Below are positions 25,706-34,210 of a stretch of 64,000 nucleotides of DNA, one piece after another. Each line of letters opens with the position of its first letter. Position 1 is the stretch's first letter. A program made the translations under genes and the position numbers. The stretch comes from Larkinella knui (GTDB lineage Bacteria; Bacteroidota; Bacteroidia; Cytophagales; Spirosomataceae). The DNA lies in NCBI RefSeq assembly GCF_003858645.1, contig NZ_RQJP01000007.1, forward strand, positions 372,001 through 436,000. Direction: 5' to 3'. Below the pieces are notes generated by a model. The model saw only the letters and a list, made by a program, of their open reading frames with translations. It made no database searches and was not told where the DNA came from.

Positions 25706-28168
25706 ATGAAAACACGTATTACATTCTGGAAGAATTGTAACTACCGCGGAATTTTGGGGCTCAATTCAGTGGTTGTGACGATGGTCTTCTGGCTGGGAAG
25801 TCTAACGGTTTCACCAGCCCAACTTCTGGATTGGCAGAAAACATTTGGAGGGACTAATTTGGATTATGGCCGGGCCATAAAGCCAACCTCTGATGGGGGT
25901 TACGTGGTAGCCGGGGAAACGAAATCCAACAATGGAAATGTCAGCGGTAATCATGGAGATAATGACGCTTGGGTCGTTAGACTTAATGCCTTTGGAAATA
26001 TCGTCTGGCAAAAAGCCATAGGAGGGACCGGATATGATTTTACAAATGCCATCATACCGACTCCCGATAAGGGGTTTGTGGTGGCCGCAAGCACGTTTTC
26101 CAACAATGGTGATGTAAGCGGCAACCACGGGGAAAGTGATTTTTGGGTGGTGAAGCTCAACAGTACCGGAGGGATTGTTTGGCAAAAAGCCTTGGGTGGG
26201 ACCGGTATTGAGTATGCCAGAGCCATCACGACGACAACGGATGGGGGTTTTGTCGTCATTGGGGAAACGCTTTCCAACGACGGCGATGTCAGTGGCAATC
26301 ATGGTGGAGGAGATATTTGGGTGGTGAGACTGAACAGTACAGGAGGAATTGTCTGGCAAAAAACGATTGGCGGTTCGGGGAGTGAAGGAGCAACGGCCAT
26401 CACGGCAACTGTGGATGGGGGTTTTGTCGTGACGGGACAAACTTCCTCCAACGATGGCGACGTGAGTGGCAATCACGGTGGTCAATCGGATGCTTGGGTC
26501 GTGAAGCTTTCCGGTTCAGGGAATGTGGTCTGGCAAAAGGCGCTGGGCGGATCAAGTACCCAGGCCGACATCGCTCTTGCCATTACCCTCACTGCCGATA
26601 ACGGATTAATGGTAGCCGGAACTACGACTTCTGATGACGGCGATGTACTTGGCAATCATGGAAAACAGGATGCCTGGGTCGTACAACTCAACGATCAGGG
26701 AAAACTGATCTGGCAAAAAACGTTGGGGGGCACGGGCGATGACATTGCCAATGCGATTACCACCACCGCCGACGGGGGCTTTTTAGTGGCGGGATCCACT
26801 AACTCCAACGATGGCGATGTCAGTGGCTTTCAGGGCGGAATTCTTGACTTTTGGGTGATCAAACTCACCCGGTTAGGCCAGTTGAGCTGGCAGAAATGCT
26901 TGGGAGGTACGGACGAAGAATCTGTTTTTAGCATTGCGCTGGCTTCAGATGGAGGCTATGCGATGGCTGGCTATACGGGATCTACCAACGGGAATGTCAC
27001 CGGCAATCATGGAGAAAGAGACTTCTGGGTGGTCAAGCTCCGCGAGCCGCTCCAGGTCTTGCCCCCTTACTTCAACTGCAACACCGGCCAGATCACATTC
27101 CGTACCAGTGGAGGGAATAACACGCCGATCACCTTCACGGCTCCAGGCATTACCCGTGCTACTACCGCCGACAAAGTCGGCACCGTTGAACCCGGCTTGC
27201 GGAGTGATCCTAAAGTGATTCCCATAACCGCGATTCAAAATGGTCAGCCGGTCACCTACAATTTCGATTTGAGAGCCGCCTGTACGACCCTCCGCCCCCC
27301 CTTTATTCCCCAGCTACTCCAACCGATTCCACCGCAGGTCATGACCCAGGGACAAACGCTGGCCGGAAGAGGCCTTGTCCTAAGCAGTTTCATTGTCGAT
27401 CCTACGCCCTATATGTCTAACTATGCGACCTATGCGTCTGAGTGGGCCTTTCAGGTGGAAGGACTTCCTCCGGGTTTGCGGTTGACTTCTACTACGCTGG
27501 AGTATAGCCCATTGGCAACCATCCAGGGAACGCCCACGAGTGTGGGCCAGTTCACCGTCACCTTCAGAGCCAGTACCGGCCAGTTTCGCAACCGGCCAAT
27601 CCTGACGACCTTTTCCATAACGGTCTTCCCGGCAGGCCTTCTGACGTTACAACCGCCCTGGTATGACTGCGGGAGCGGAGCCTTCCACTTTAATTCCAGC
27701 GGAGGAGACGGCTCACTGATCGAGTACATGGCAGCGGGTATCACACCCTGGACAACCAACCCGGATCAATTTGTCGATTTCGCGCTCCGCACGGCCAGTG
27801 ATGTACAACCTTTTACACTCAGAGCGCGTCAGCATGGGGTGACGGTGACCACCCAGTGGAACCTGAAAACCGCCTGCGGAAGAGCCCGGTTTGGCTCCGG
27901 CGAACCGGGCTCTTCCGGCCTGCAGGTGCGGCTAATGGGCAATCCATTGGTCGGCACTTCGGCTGAGGTTGAGATTCGGGGGGCAGAAGGTGAATGGGTG
28001 CAGCTACAGGTGACGAATCTCCAGGGGCAGGTACTTCACCACAAGCGCATTCAGCAGGCGGAGGCCGTTGAGCAGCAGCGGGTACCGATTGGTTCCGGCC
28101 CAGGCCAGTATCTGCTGGAAGTGGCAACCCAGAAAGAGCGAAAAGTACTCAAGGTCCTTAAACCTTAG
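25706..28168 (+). CDS. secreted repeat protein with Ig-like region and T9SS-type C-terminal domain
   Basis: An 820-residue exported protein (signal peptide to about residue 39). Residues 43 to ~445 are seven tandem copies of a ~57-residue unit of the form WQKxxGGT, AIxxTxDGGFVVAG, SNDGDVSGNHG, DxWVVKLN; such units usually close into a beta-propeller. A middle region (~450-735) has paired Cys-containing repeats (YFNCNTGQITF and YDCGSGAFHF) and a putative Ig-like domain (QPIPPQVMTQGQTL). The last ~75 residues look like a type IX secretion sorting domain (VRLMGNPL, VTNLQGQVLHHKRI, GPGQYLLEVAT). It is probably surface-exposed or released; ligand unknown. Confidence 0.85.
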   Translation: MKTRITFWKNCNYRGILGLNSVVVTMVFWLGSLTVSPAQLLDWQKTFGGTNLDYGRAIKPTSDGGYVVAGETKSNNGNVSGNHGDNDAWVVRLNAFGNIVWQKAIGGTGYDFTNAIIPTPDKGFVVAASTFSNNGDVSGNHGESDFWVVKLNSTGGIVWQKALGGTGIEYARAITTTTDGGFVVIGETLSNDGDVSGNHGGGDIWVVRLNSTGGIVWQKTIGGSGSEGATAITATVDGGFVVTGQTSSNDGDVSGNHGGQSDAWVVKLSGSGNVVWQKALGGSSTQADIALAITLTADNGLMVAGTTTSDDGDVLGNHGKQDAWVVQLNDQGKLIWQKTLGGTGDDIANAITTTADGGFLVAGSTNSNDGDVSGFQGGILDFWVIKLTRLGQLSWQKCLGGTDEESVFSIALASDGGYAMAGYTGSTNGNVTGNHGERDFWVVKLREPLQVLPPYFNCNTGQITFRTSGGNNTPITFTAPGITRATTADKVGTVEPGLRSDPKVIPITAIQNGQPVTYNFDLRAACTTLRPPFIPQLLQPIPPQVMTQGQTLAGRGLVLSSFIVDPTPYMSNYATYASEWAFQVEGLPPGLRLTSTTLEYSPLATIQGTPTSVGQFTVTFRASTGQFRNRPILTTFSITVFPAGLLTLQPPWYDCGSGAFHFNSSGGDGSLIEYMAAGITPWTTNPDQFVDFALRTASDVQPFTLRARQHGVTVTTQWNLKTACGRARFGSGEPGSSGLQVRLMGNPLVGTSAEVEIRGAEGEWVQLQVTNLQGQVLHHKRIQQAEAVEQQRVPIGSGPGQYLLEVATQKERKVLKVLKP
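25832..27040 (+). repeat. seven tandem ~172-bp coding repeats
   Basis: The DNA for the seven propeller-like units keeps recognisable direct similarity, for example in ggtgatgt-agcggcaa-caygg segments that recur every ~172-177 bp. The third and fourth units are the most alike at the protein level. Such arrays can change copy number by recombination. Confidence 0.75.
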
Positions 28169-28274
28169 GTTCTAACCGGGTTAAGCGATCACGTTGAAAA
28201 CCCGATTTGAAAGGTGGTATCCTCTAGCTCCACCTATCCCATCTGCAACAGTTGAGGAAGCTGCTCCGAGTGCT

Positions 28275-29855
28275 CTAGTGTTCAAAGCGCAAACTGAACG
28301 TCGATGGCGGGCCTTCTGTTGAAGGGGGTAATACAAACGTTATCCACTGGTCTTTACTGCGCTGAGCGACCGGCGCTCCATTGATGACCAGATGGATATT
28401 TTTAACCGGGTACGGGAATTTGATAGACAGGGTTTGTGATGTGCCGCCTGTATACTGGCCATCCGTTCTCCCATCCTTCATCATATAATAGATCGCACCA
28501 TTGCGTAATGATAGACGTTGTCCAAAACCCGAACGCCAAAAGGCCTCAGGGGCTACCGGTGAAAGTTGGAGCGATCCGTCAAGACCATGTTCGGCGCCAA
28601 ATAAAAACCGCTGAACAATTCTGATCAGATTCGCCGGATACTCATTGTACTTTTTAGCTCCGTAACCACCTTTGGCATTGTAGCGCTCACGCCAGTAGTA
28701 GCTACTGTCGCGACCCGCCTGGCTCACCGCCCGAATACTGCTGATCAGCCCTTCTGCGTCACCCATGTTCGCCCTCGCCCAGGCTTCCAGATACCACACC
28801 CGGCCCATTGCTGCCAGGTCCTGGTTATCAGCATAGGTAGTTTCCCAGCTTTCGTACGTTTCGGGTTTGGTGGCAATTCCGGTTGGCATGCCGTTGTAGT
28901 AGAAGCCCTTCGCACTTTTCAGTTGTGGCCATACTACCTTTTTTTGCTTTTCTGATGCAACCCCGGTGGCCAGGGCTGTCCAGTCGACATCGGTGAGGCC
29001 ATGGCCTTTGACTACTCCTTTTTCGGGATGAAGGTATTCGGCATACTGGGTTCCCTGCCAGAATTTTTTTTGAAAGAACGACGCCACACGATCAGCAAGC
29101 CCACGGTATTTTTGGGTAGCCACCTGGTTGCCAACAACGTTGTTTAGAGCTGCTAATCGCCGGAAGGCGTCTACCACATGCCCTTGAGAAACCCCGTCGA
29201 ATTCCACCCGCGTAGGACGCTCGACGTAATACCCGGCACCACCCACCGCGCCTTCATCAGAAATCAGGGAAGCCAGGTAATCGGCCGTTCGATTTATGGA
29301 AGGCAATTGTTCTTTAAGCCATTGCTTATCAGACGTGAATCGAAAGATCACATCCGCATTCTGAATGTAGGTAGTTCCCGCCAATGCTCTCAACGGATCC
29401 TTCGGTACCCAGTGTTTATACAAACCTCCATTGGGATCAACTTCCGCCTGGTAATTTTTGGGCCCGATCTTTTTCCCGGCGTTCGCTGGAAGTATGGCCA
29501 GGGGTAGCCTCCCATCCGGCTTTTGAAAAGACGTCACATAGTCCCAATTTGCTTTTACTGTATTGATCTGTCCCAGCCACAGCAAAGCGTCACTCATCTG
29601 ATGTCCGTCCAGAGAAGGATAGCTATTGCCGTAACCAAAGCCGATTCCGTCGGCACAAACCGAAAAATAGCCCTTGAAAACAGCGGGATTAACCGCTGCC
29701 AGAATATTCTGATGAGCGGCCTTATAATAGGCTTCGGCGATGAGCGGGTCAGGCAGATACAGGGTATCTTTCGATTGTGCCCGCACCCTCAATGAAACTG
29801 AAAAGACAAACAGAATGATGAGCAGGCCCCATTTTTTGTATCTTAGTGTGCGCAT
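28275..29855 (-). CDS. exported six-hairpin glycosidase-like protein
   Basis: A 526-residue protein with a signal peptide (LLIILFVFSVSLRVRAQ). The body reads as an (alpha/alpha)6 barrel of the rhamnosidase/amylo-alpha-glucosidase superfamily: DGIGFGYGNSYPSLDGHQMS, WDYVTSFQKPDGRLPLAILP, VIFRFTSDKQWLKEQLPSIN, then LTDVDWTALATG and ESWETTYADNQDLAAMGRVW. A small C-terminal beta-sandwich ends the protein (SIKFPYPVKNIHLVINGAP). Acidic residues in these segments are candidate catalytic groups, but the exact GH family was not identified. It stands alone, without SusCD neighbours. Confidence 0.75.
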   Translation of the reverse strand: MRTLRYKKWGLLIILFVFSVSLRVRAQSKDTLYLPDPLIAEAYYKAAHQNILAAVNPAVFKGYFSVCADGIGFGYGNSYPSLDGHQMSDALLWLGQINTVKANWDYVTSFQKPDGRLPLAILPANAGKKIGPKNYQAEVDPNGGLYKHWVPKDPLRALAGTTYIQNADVIFRFTSDKQWLKEQLPSINRTADYLASLISDEGAVGGAGYYVERPTRVEFDGVSQGHVVDAFRRLAALNNVVGNQVATQKYRGLADRVASFFQKKFWQGTQYAEYLHPEKGVVKGHGLTDVDWTALATGVASEKQKKVVWPQLKSAKGFYYNGMPTGIATKPETYESWETTYADNQDLAAMGRVWYLEAWARANMGDAEGLISSIRAVSQAGRDSSYYWRERYNAKGGYGAKKYNEYPANLIRIVQRFLFGAEHGLDGSLQLSPVAPEAFWRSGFGQRLSLRNGAIYYMMKDGRTDGQYTGGTSQTLSIKFPYPVKNIHLVINGAPVAQRSKDQWITFVLPPSTEGPPSTFSLRFEH

Positions 29856-30044
29856 CTGCGTTTTGGTTTAATCCGGCAACAAATCTCCCCTTTTTCAGAT
29901 AAGTATTGCTGAAATTTGGACAGCCGCTTAAAGAAGTAAAAAACGCCCAAAGAAGACTGCCGTGTCATACGCCCATTCCGTCGTTCACACCGTTTATGTT
30001 TTCCCCTTAGGTTCCAAAGGAAAAATAGGGACTTCAATCAGCAT

Positions 30045-30065
30045 ATGATAGCTTTCTGACCCAAT
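30045..30065 (+). repeat. dispersed motif copy A (ATAGCTTTCTGACCC)
   Basis: Contains GATAGCTTTCTGACCCAAT, one of six related copies in the window, all on the plus strand (see also 38397, 50066, 54985, 59345, 61163). It lies between the glycosidase gene and the 136-bp element. The rest of 29856-30308 shows no gene. Confidence 0.45.
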
Positions 30066-30316
30066 TAATTTTCAATACATATTAGGGGGCATTTTGGGTC
30101 ATATTTACAGTCCAGAAAATGGGCATCAATTAGCATTACTGTTGACATCAAATTTCGCATTTTTTGACTCCAAAGGTTTTTGAGGTTGTGGAAAACCAGG
30201 TTGACCAGCGCCAACCTAGTAACCTGTTCATTCATAAACGGACGTGTATAGTTGTACAAAATATGAAAGCAAAATGCCCCGAAGGGTATCTTAGGAGAGT
30301 ACCATAAAACGAGCGT

Positions 30317-30452
30317 GGCTGTTGCATTACTCGTGTGTGTGTTGAATTGGTACTTAATCGACTGCTCTAAAAAACGGTTTGACGTTCAGGTTTGCCTCGT
30401 AAGGAAGTTTAATTATCGAACTTTAATTTCGAGTTAGAGTTATGCAACAGCC
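30317..30452. mobile_element. 136-bp MITE-like element with perfect 8-bp target duplication
   Basis: The ends GGCTGTTGCATTACTC and its counterpart at the other side (GGCTGTTGCATAACTC when read inward) form 16-bp terminal inverted repeats with one mismatch. On both sides stands ACGAGCGT (30309-30316 and 30453-30460), an exact 8-bp duplication. There is no open frame inside. It is therefore a non-autonomous element, mobilised in trans by a transposase that makes 8-bp duplications. The pre-insertion site would read AAACGAGCGTTTC, part of a palindrome found empty elsewhere in the window. Confidence 0.85.
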
Positions 30453-30692
30453 ACGAGCGTTTCAAGAAAATTTATGAAACATGGGAATCATCTGGGAACT
30501 ATGTTTGGCAAGGCAAAACCCAGTTACGAACGAGCAAGCTTATCGCTGGGAACAAAAGTAGATGAATAGGATATCCTCTGGCAGGGAATACTTCCCCAAA
30601 AGAGAATTTGTATACAACCAACCCGGTTTCGTGTTAAGTCTCCCTTCCCTATCCGGTAGACCTTTGTAGCGTACTTTTAAAACGACGCAATC

Positions 30693-31508
30693 ATGAAAAA
30701 GGTCATCTTAATTACGGGAGCCAGTTCGGGCATGGGCAAAGAAACGGCTAAGAAGCTTATTCAAAAAGGCCATACCGTCTACACCGCAGCTCGGCGTATC
30801 GAGCAAATGCAGGATATAAAAGCCATGGGTGGACATCCCATCCAAATGGATGTGACTAACCAAGCTGATATTCAACAGGTGATAGACACCATCATTAATC
30901 ATGAAGGCAAGATTGATGTGCTTTGGAATAATGCGGGCTATGGCCTGTATGGATCGGTTGAAGACATTCCCCTGGAGCAGGCCCGAAGACAGTTCGAAGT
31001 AAACTTGTTCGGCTTGGCTTCGATGACCCAAAAAGTGGTACCTTACATGCGCAAAGCCAAGGCAGGCACCATTATCAATACCTCCTCCATGGGCGGTAAA
31101 ATCTACACGCCGATGGGGGCCTGGTATCATGCCAGTAAGCATGCCATTGAAGGGTTCAGTGACAGCTTACGACTGGAATTAGCGCCCTTTAACATTAACG
31201 TGGTGGTCTTGGAGCCAGGCATCATCCTAACCGAGTTCAGTGAGGAAGTCCTGAAAAGTCTAGGTCAGTTTTCCGCAGCCGGAGCGTACGCTGAGCTGAC
31301 TCGCAAATTGGTCGCGTCAACGAAAAAAACCTATGAGCGAGGGAGCGGTTCGAAAGCCGTAGTTATTGCTGATACAGTGTCGAAAATCGTAACGGACAAT
31401 AAGCCCAAAACCCGATATAGAGTAGGACGCTGGGCCAAACCCCTTGTTTGGCTGCGTACTTACTTAGGCGATCGCGCCTTTGATAAAATCATCATGAGCC
31501 AGGTATAA
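30693..31508 (+). CDS. SDR family NAD(P)-dependent oxidoreductase
   Basis: A 271-residue classical short-chain dehydrogenase/reductase. The cofactor motif is TGASSGMG (residues 7-14), followed by NNAGYG and the catalytic Ser of INTSSMGG with Tyr145 and Lys149 in WYHASK. The Arg-Arg pair after the second strand (AARRIEQM) favours NADP. Members of this branch reduce aldehydes, ketones or keto-steroids; the substrate here is unknown. An AraC-type regulator gene starts 3 bp after its stop, so the two form one unit. Confidence 0.92.
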   Translation: MKKVILITGASSGMGKETAKKLIQKGHTVYTAARRIEQMQDIKAMGGHPIQMDVTNQADIQQVIDTIINHEGKIDVLWNNAGYGLYGSVEDIPLEQARRQFEVNLFGLASMTQKVVPYMRKAKAGTIINTSSMGGKIYTPMGAWYHASKHAIEGFSDSLRLELAPFNINVVVLEPGIILTEFSEEVLKSLGQFSAAGAYAELTRKLVASTKKTYERGSGSKAVVIADTVSKIVTDNKPKTRYRVGRWAKPLVWLRTYLGDRAFDKIIMSQV

Positions 31509-31511
31509 GCG

Positions 31512-32420
31512 ATGAGCAGCATCCTTCATCTCGAAACGATCACCGACATGTACCGACTGCTTCCCCAAGCTCGGGTGAAGCATCCCCAGGGAGCGGTGGT
31601 TGACTTCTCTCAGTTCAGCGAGCAGTTCAATTCAGGTCTGAAAGTTACTTTGGGCTTTTACGCGTTGATGTTTAAGAACTATTGCCCCAATAAAATGAAG
31701 TATGGCCAGCAAGCCTATGATTTTCAGGACGGCAGTTTGATCTGCATCGCGCCCCGCCAGGTCATTTCCCTGGACGAGCCTGCCCAACTCGATGTGGCCA
31801 TGTGGGGCTGGGGCGTGTTTTTTCACCCTGATCTGATCCGGGGCACTTCGTTAGGCAGAACCATCAAAGAGTATTCGTTCTTTTCCTATGAGACACACGA
31901 GGCCCTGCATTTATCCGACAAGGAAAAACAAAATCTGTCTGAGCTCGTGGAGAAGATTGATTCGGAACTCTCGGAAAACATTGACCGGCACAGTCAGCGG
32001 TTAATCGTTTCTACGATTGAGCTATTGTTGAACTATTGCACCCGGTACTATGACCGGCAGTTCATCACCCGGCAAACGGTCAATCAAGACCTGTTGAGCA
32101 AAGTGGAAGCGGTTTTGGTGAGTTATTTTCAGTCTGCAGACCTGCGGAAGCAAGGTTTGCCTAGCGTGAAGTACTTGGCAGACCAGGTATTCTTATCACC
32201 CAATTATCTAAGTGACTTACTGAAAAAGGAAACGGGGATGAACGCCCAGGACCGGATTCATTATTACCTGATCGAAGAAGCCAAGACGTTGCTACTCGGA
32301 ACGGATAAATCGGTTGGCGAGCTGGCTTTTTCGTTGGGCTTTGACTATCCGCAATACTTTTCCCGGTTATTTAAATCGAAGACAGGCGTGACCCCTCTCG
32401 AATTTAGGCATAGTAATTAG
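31512..32420 (+). CDS. AraC-family transcriptional regulator
   Basis: A 302-residue regulator with an N-terminal cupin-like sensing region (~1-180) and a C-terminal double helix-turn-helix (~205-300): YLADQVFLSPNYLSDLLKKE, then KSVGELAFSLGFDYPQYFSR and FKSKTGVTPLEFR. It closely resembles the AraC gene at 61380-62282, also next to an SDR. It probably activates or represses the SDR gene just upstream. Confidence 0.9.
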   Translation: MSSILHLETITDMYRLLPQARVKHPQGAVVDFSQFSEQFNSGLKVTLGFYALMFKNYCPNKMKYGQQAYDFQDGSLICIAPRQVISLDEPAQLDVAMWGWGVFFHPDLIRGTSLGRTIKEYSFFSYETHEALHLSDKEKQNLSELVEKIDSELSENIDRHSQRLIVSTIELLLNYCTRYYDRQFITRQTVNQDLLSKVEAVLVSYFQSADLRKQGLPSVKYLADQVFLSPNYLSDLLKKETGMNAQDRIHYYLIEEAKTLLLGTDKSVGELAFSLGFDYPQYFSRLFKSKTGVTPLEFRHSN

Positions 32421-32515
32421 GCTGAATCGACAAAAAGGTACTGGATGCCGACACTGGTTGGTTTCCATTTACATATAAACCTGTTTGTGTATTTTTCGTC
32501 GCAGGATACGCCCCT

Positions 32516-32583
32516 GGCTGTTGCACAACTCCGCTTTTTAGATCGATTTTTCATTGGCTGAATAGGAGAGTTGGGCAACCGCC
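32516..32583. mobile_element. 68-bp decayed element with related inverted ends
   Basis: GGCTGTTGCACAACTCC at the left and, read inward from the right, GGCGGTTGCCCAACTCT form imperfect 17-bp inverted repeats of the same family as the 136-bp element at 30317. The flanking 8-mers (ACGCCCCT and ATGAGCGA) resemble but do not match ACGAGCGT, suggesting an older, degraded insertion with internal deletion. Confidence 0.55.
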
Positions 32584-32646
32584 ATGAGCGATTAATGAGA
32601 TGCTAATTTATGTATTCGCAAATGATTATTCATCTTCCTAAAAAAT

Positions 32647-33417
32647 TTAGCCTTGGGAATACCCGTCTACTGGAAAACGGGAAGCACTTGTTTCAAAGAG
32701 TTTTGTGACGGATTGCTCGGATAATTGCGGTTCAAGCTGTTCGGTTGGGCCATACCCTACGGTCTCAAGACCGTCAATAAGGAGTGACTGGAATACATGG
32801 TCACAAAAAGCATCCAGATCAGCGCCATGCTGTTGGCCATTGCCAGCCAGGTTTGTCATCACGGCGGGAGGTATAAGCTCTACTACACCACATGAGGTGT
32901 TCGCTAAAGCGTACCTTAGCGTCATGGTATAACTATGCAGAGCCGCTTTGCAGGCACTATAAACTGGCGCAAACGGTTGGGGGATGAAGGCTCCCCCGGA
33001 CGTAACATTCACGATCCGGCTTGGCCATTTATGTTGCAGAAGCAGCGGGATTAGCAGATGATTAAGATGAATCGGTCCCGACAGTAAAATATCCATTTCC
33101 TGTTGCCGTTCAGACCAGGGAGCTTTATCTTGAGCCAGGGAGATTCTACGTTGGATGCCTGCATTATTGATCACCCAGTGCAGGGGAGTCATCACGCTGG
33201 CGACATACTGAGCCAGTGCTTCCCGGTCTTGTATCTTCCCCATGTCACTGACATACGTCTTCAAGCTGGGTAACTCGCTGGCGGCTTTTGCTAATTTGGC
33301 CGCATCCCGCCCAGTGACCAGCACCCGACTCCCTGCTTTCAGAAATCGGGCGGCCAACCCATAACCGATTCCTTCACTCCCCCCCGTAATGAGTACATTT
33401 GCCCCGTCTATAATCAT
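32647..33417 (-). CDS. SDR family oxidoreductase (DltE-like)
   Basis: A 256-residue short-chain dehydrogenase. The nucleotide motif is TGGSEGIG (12-19), the Asn motif is INNAGIQRR, and the catalytic site is Ser in VTSGGAFIP with YSACKAAL. The stretch LLSGPIHLNHLLIPLLLQHK and the overall pattern recall the DltE-type branch named after a gene of the Bacillus dlt region, for which a role in D-alanylation is not proven. It is followed upstream (on its strand) by a short AraC-type gene, and a perfect -7 element precedes it, so it has its own promoter. Confidence 0.88.
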   Translation of the reverse strand: MIIDGANVLITGGSEGIGYGLAARFLKAGSRVLVTGRDAAKLAKAASELPSLKTYVSDMGKIQDREALAQYVASVMTPLHWVINNAGIQRRISLAQDKAPWSERQQEMDILLSGPIHLNHLLIPLLLQHKWPSRIVNVTSGGAFIPQPFAPVYSACKAALHSYTMTLRYALANTSCGVVELIPPAVMTNLAGNGQQHGADLDAFCDHVFQSLLIDGLETVGYGPTEQLEPQLSEQSVTKLFETSASRFPVDGYSQG

Positions 33418-33442
33418 GATTCAAACCCGTTTGTTCCAGCAC

Positions 33443-33450
33443 CAAAGGTA
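33443..33450 (-). promoter_or_regulatory. putative -7 element of the DltE-like SDR promoter
   Basis: TACCTTTG on the minus strand, an exact TAnnTTTG match 26 bp before the ATG. It lies between the SDR gene and the stop of the upstream AraC-type gene. Confidence 0.45.
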
Positions 33451-33474
33451 GAGGGGCTACGCCGTAGAAAATGG

Positions 33475-33849
33475 TCATGATTTCAGTATTTGGCCCTGTC
33501 GAAACGCCTTGGGGGTTATGCCATAAATCCGCTTGAACCATTTAGTGAATTGGGAGGGTTCAAAATCCAATTGCATAGCTACCTCCTGCACGGTTCTGGT
33601 CCGGTCAGTCAATAGTTTTTTGGCGACATGCCCAATTTCCAACTGAAACACGCCACACGCCGAAGTGCCCGTTACGGCTTTGACAGTATTCGTCAAATGA
33701 GTCGGATGAACGCACAATTGATCGGCGAAGTCTTCAATGTCCAACATGGTTTCAGCATCTCCCTTCACCAAGTCTGTTAAATGAGCTTTGATCAACTGGC
33801 GATACCGCTCATAAAGTCGAGTCGGTTGATTTTTGGGGGCGGATTGCAT
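33475..33849 (-). CDS. short AraC-family helix-turn-helix protein
   Basis: A 124-residue protein consisting of little more than the AraC DNA-binding domain: IEDFADQLCVHPTHLTNTVK followed by TRTVQEVAMQLDFEPSQFTK and YGITPKAFRQ. The usual N-terminal sensing domain is absent; the upstream frame contains no better start. It may be a natural short regulator or the 3' part of a longer gene that has lost its 5' end. It stands 57 bp upstream of the DltE-like SDR on the same strand. Confidence 0.82.
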   Translation of the reverse strand: MQSAPKNQPTRLYERYRQLIKAHLTDLVKGDAETMLDIEDFADQLCVHPTHLTNTVKAVTGTSACGVFQLEIGHVAKKLLTDRTRTVQEVAMQLDFEPSQFTKWFKRIYGITPKAFRQGQILKS

Positions 33850-34210
33850 AGCGATAGCGTAGATTGAACGAGCGAAGAGTAACCAACTGAACTCAATGAG
33901 AACAGGCTTGTCAATAAGCAGCTTATCTAGTTACATATTCTGTAAAAAAAGGACTTAACTAGGATCAGCAAGTCCGTTTAAAAAAGCTACTTTTAATATC
34001 TACGAGAGCCCGTTTCGGATACATTGAAGAGCTACCCGTTTAGCTTTATCTTTTGTAAAATGGGTTGAGATTGAAAATTGACTCAACTGCGCTGGTCATT
34101 CTGGTCAATTAGTAAGGGGCCAAGACATATAATGCATTCTTTTCTAACAACAAGGTTCACTTCTTGGTTAGCCATTCGTCAAATATGTTGATAGGGAAAA
34201 GCCATTGGTC
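33850..34210. other. intergenic region between divergent units
   Basis: No gene, repeat or RNA recognised. It must contain the promoters of the short AraC gene (minus) and of the molybdenum hydroxylase operon (plus). No exact TAnnTTTG was found near either start. Confidence 0.4.

Noticed and set aside
25832-27040. Tandem repeats considered as CRISPR-like
   Set aside because: The repeat unit is ~172 bp, in frame, and codes for a repeated protein domain; there are no short identical repeats with unique spacers.
30065-30259. 64-codon minus-strand frame
   Set aside because: Overlaps the dispersed motif and has no recognisable domain.
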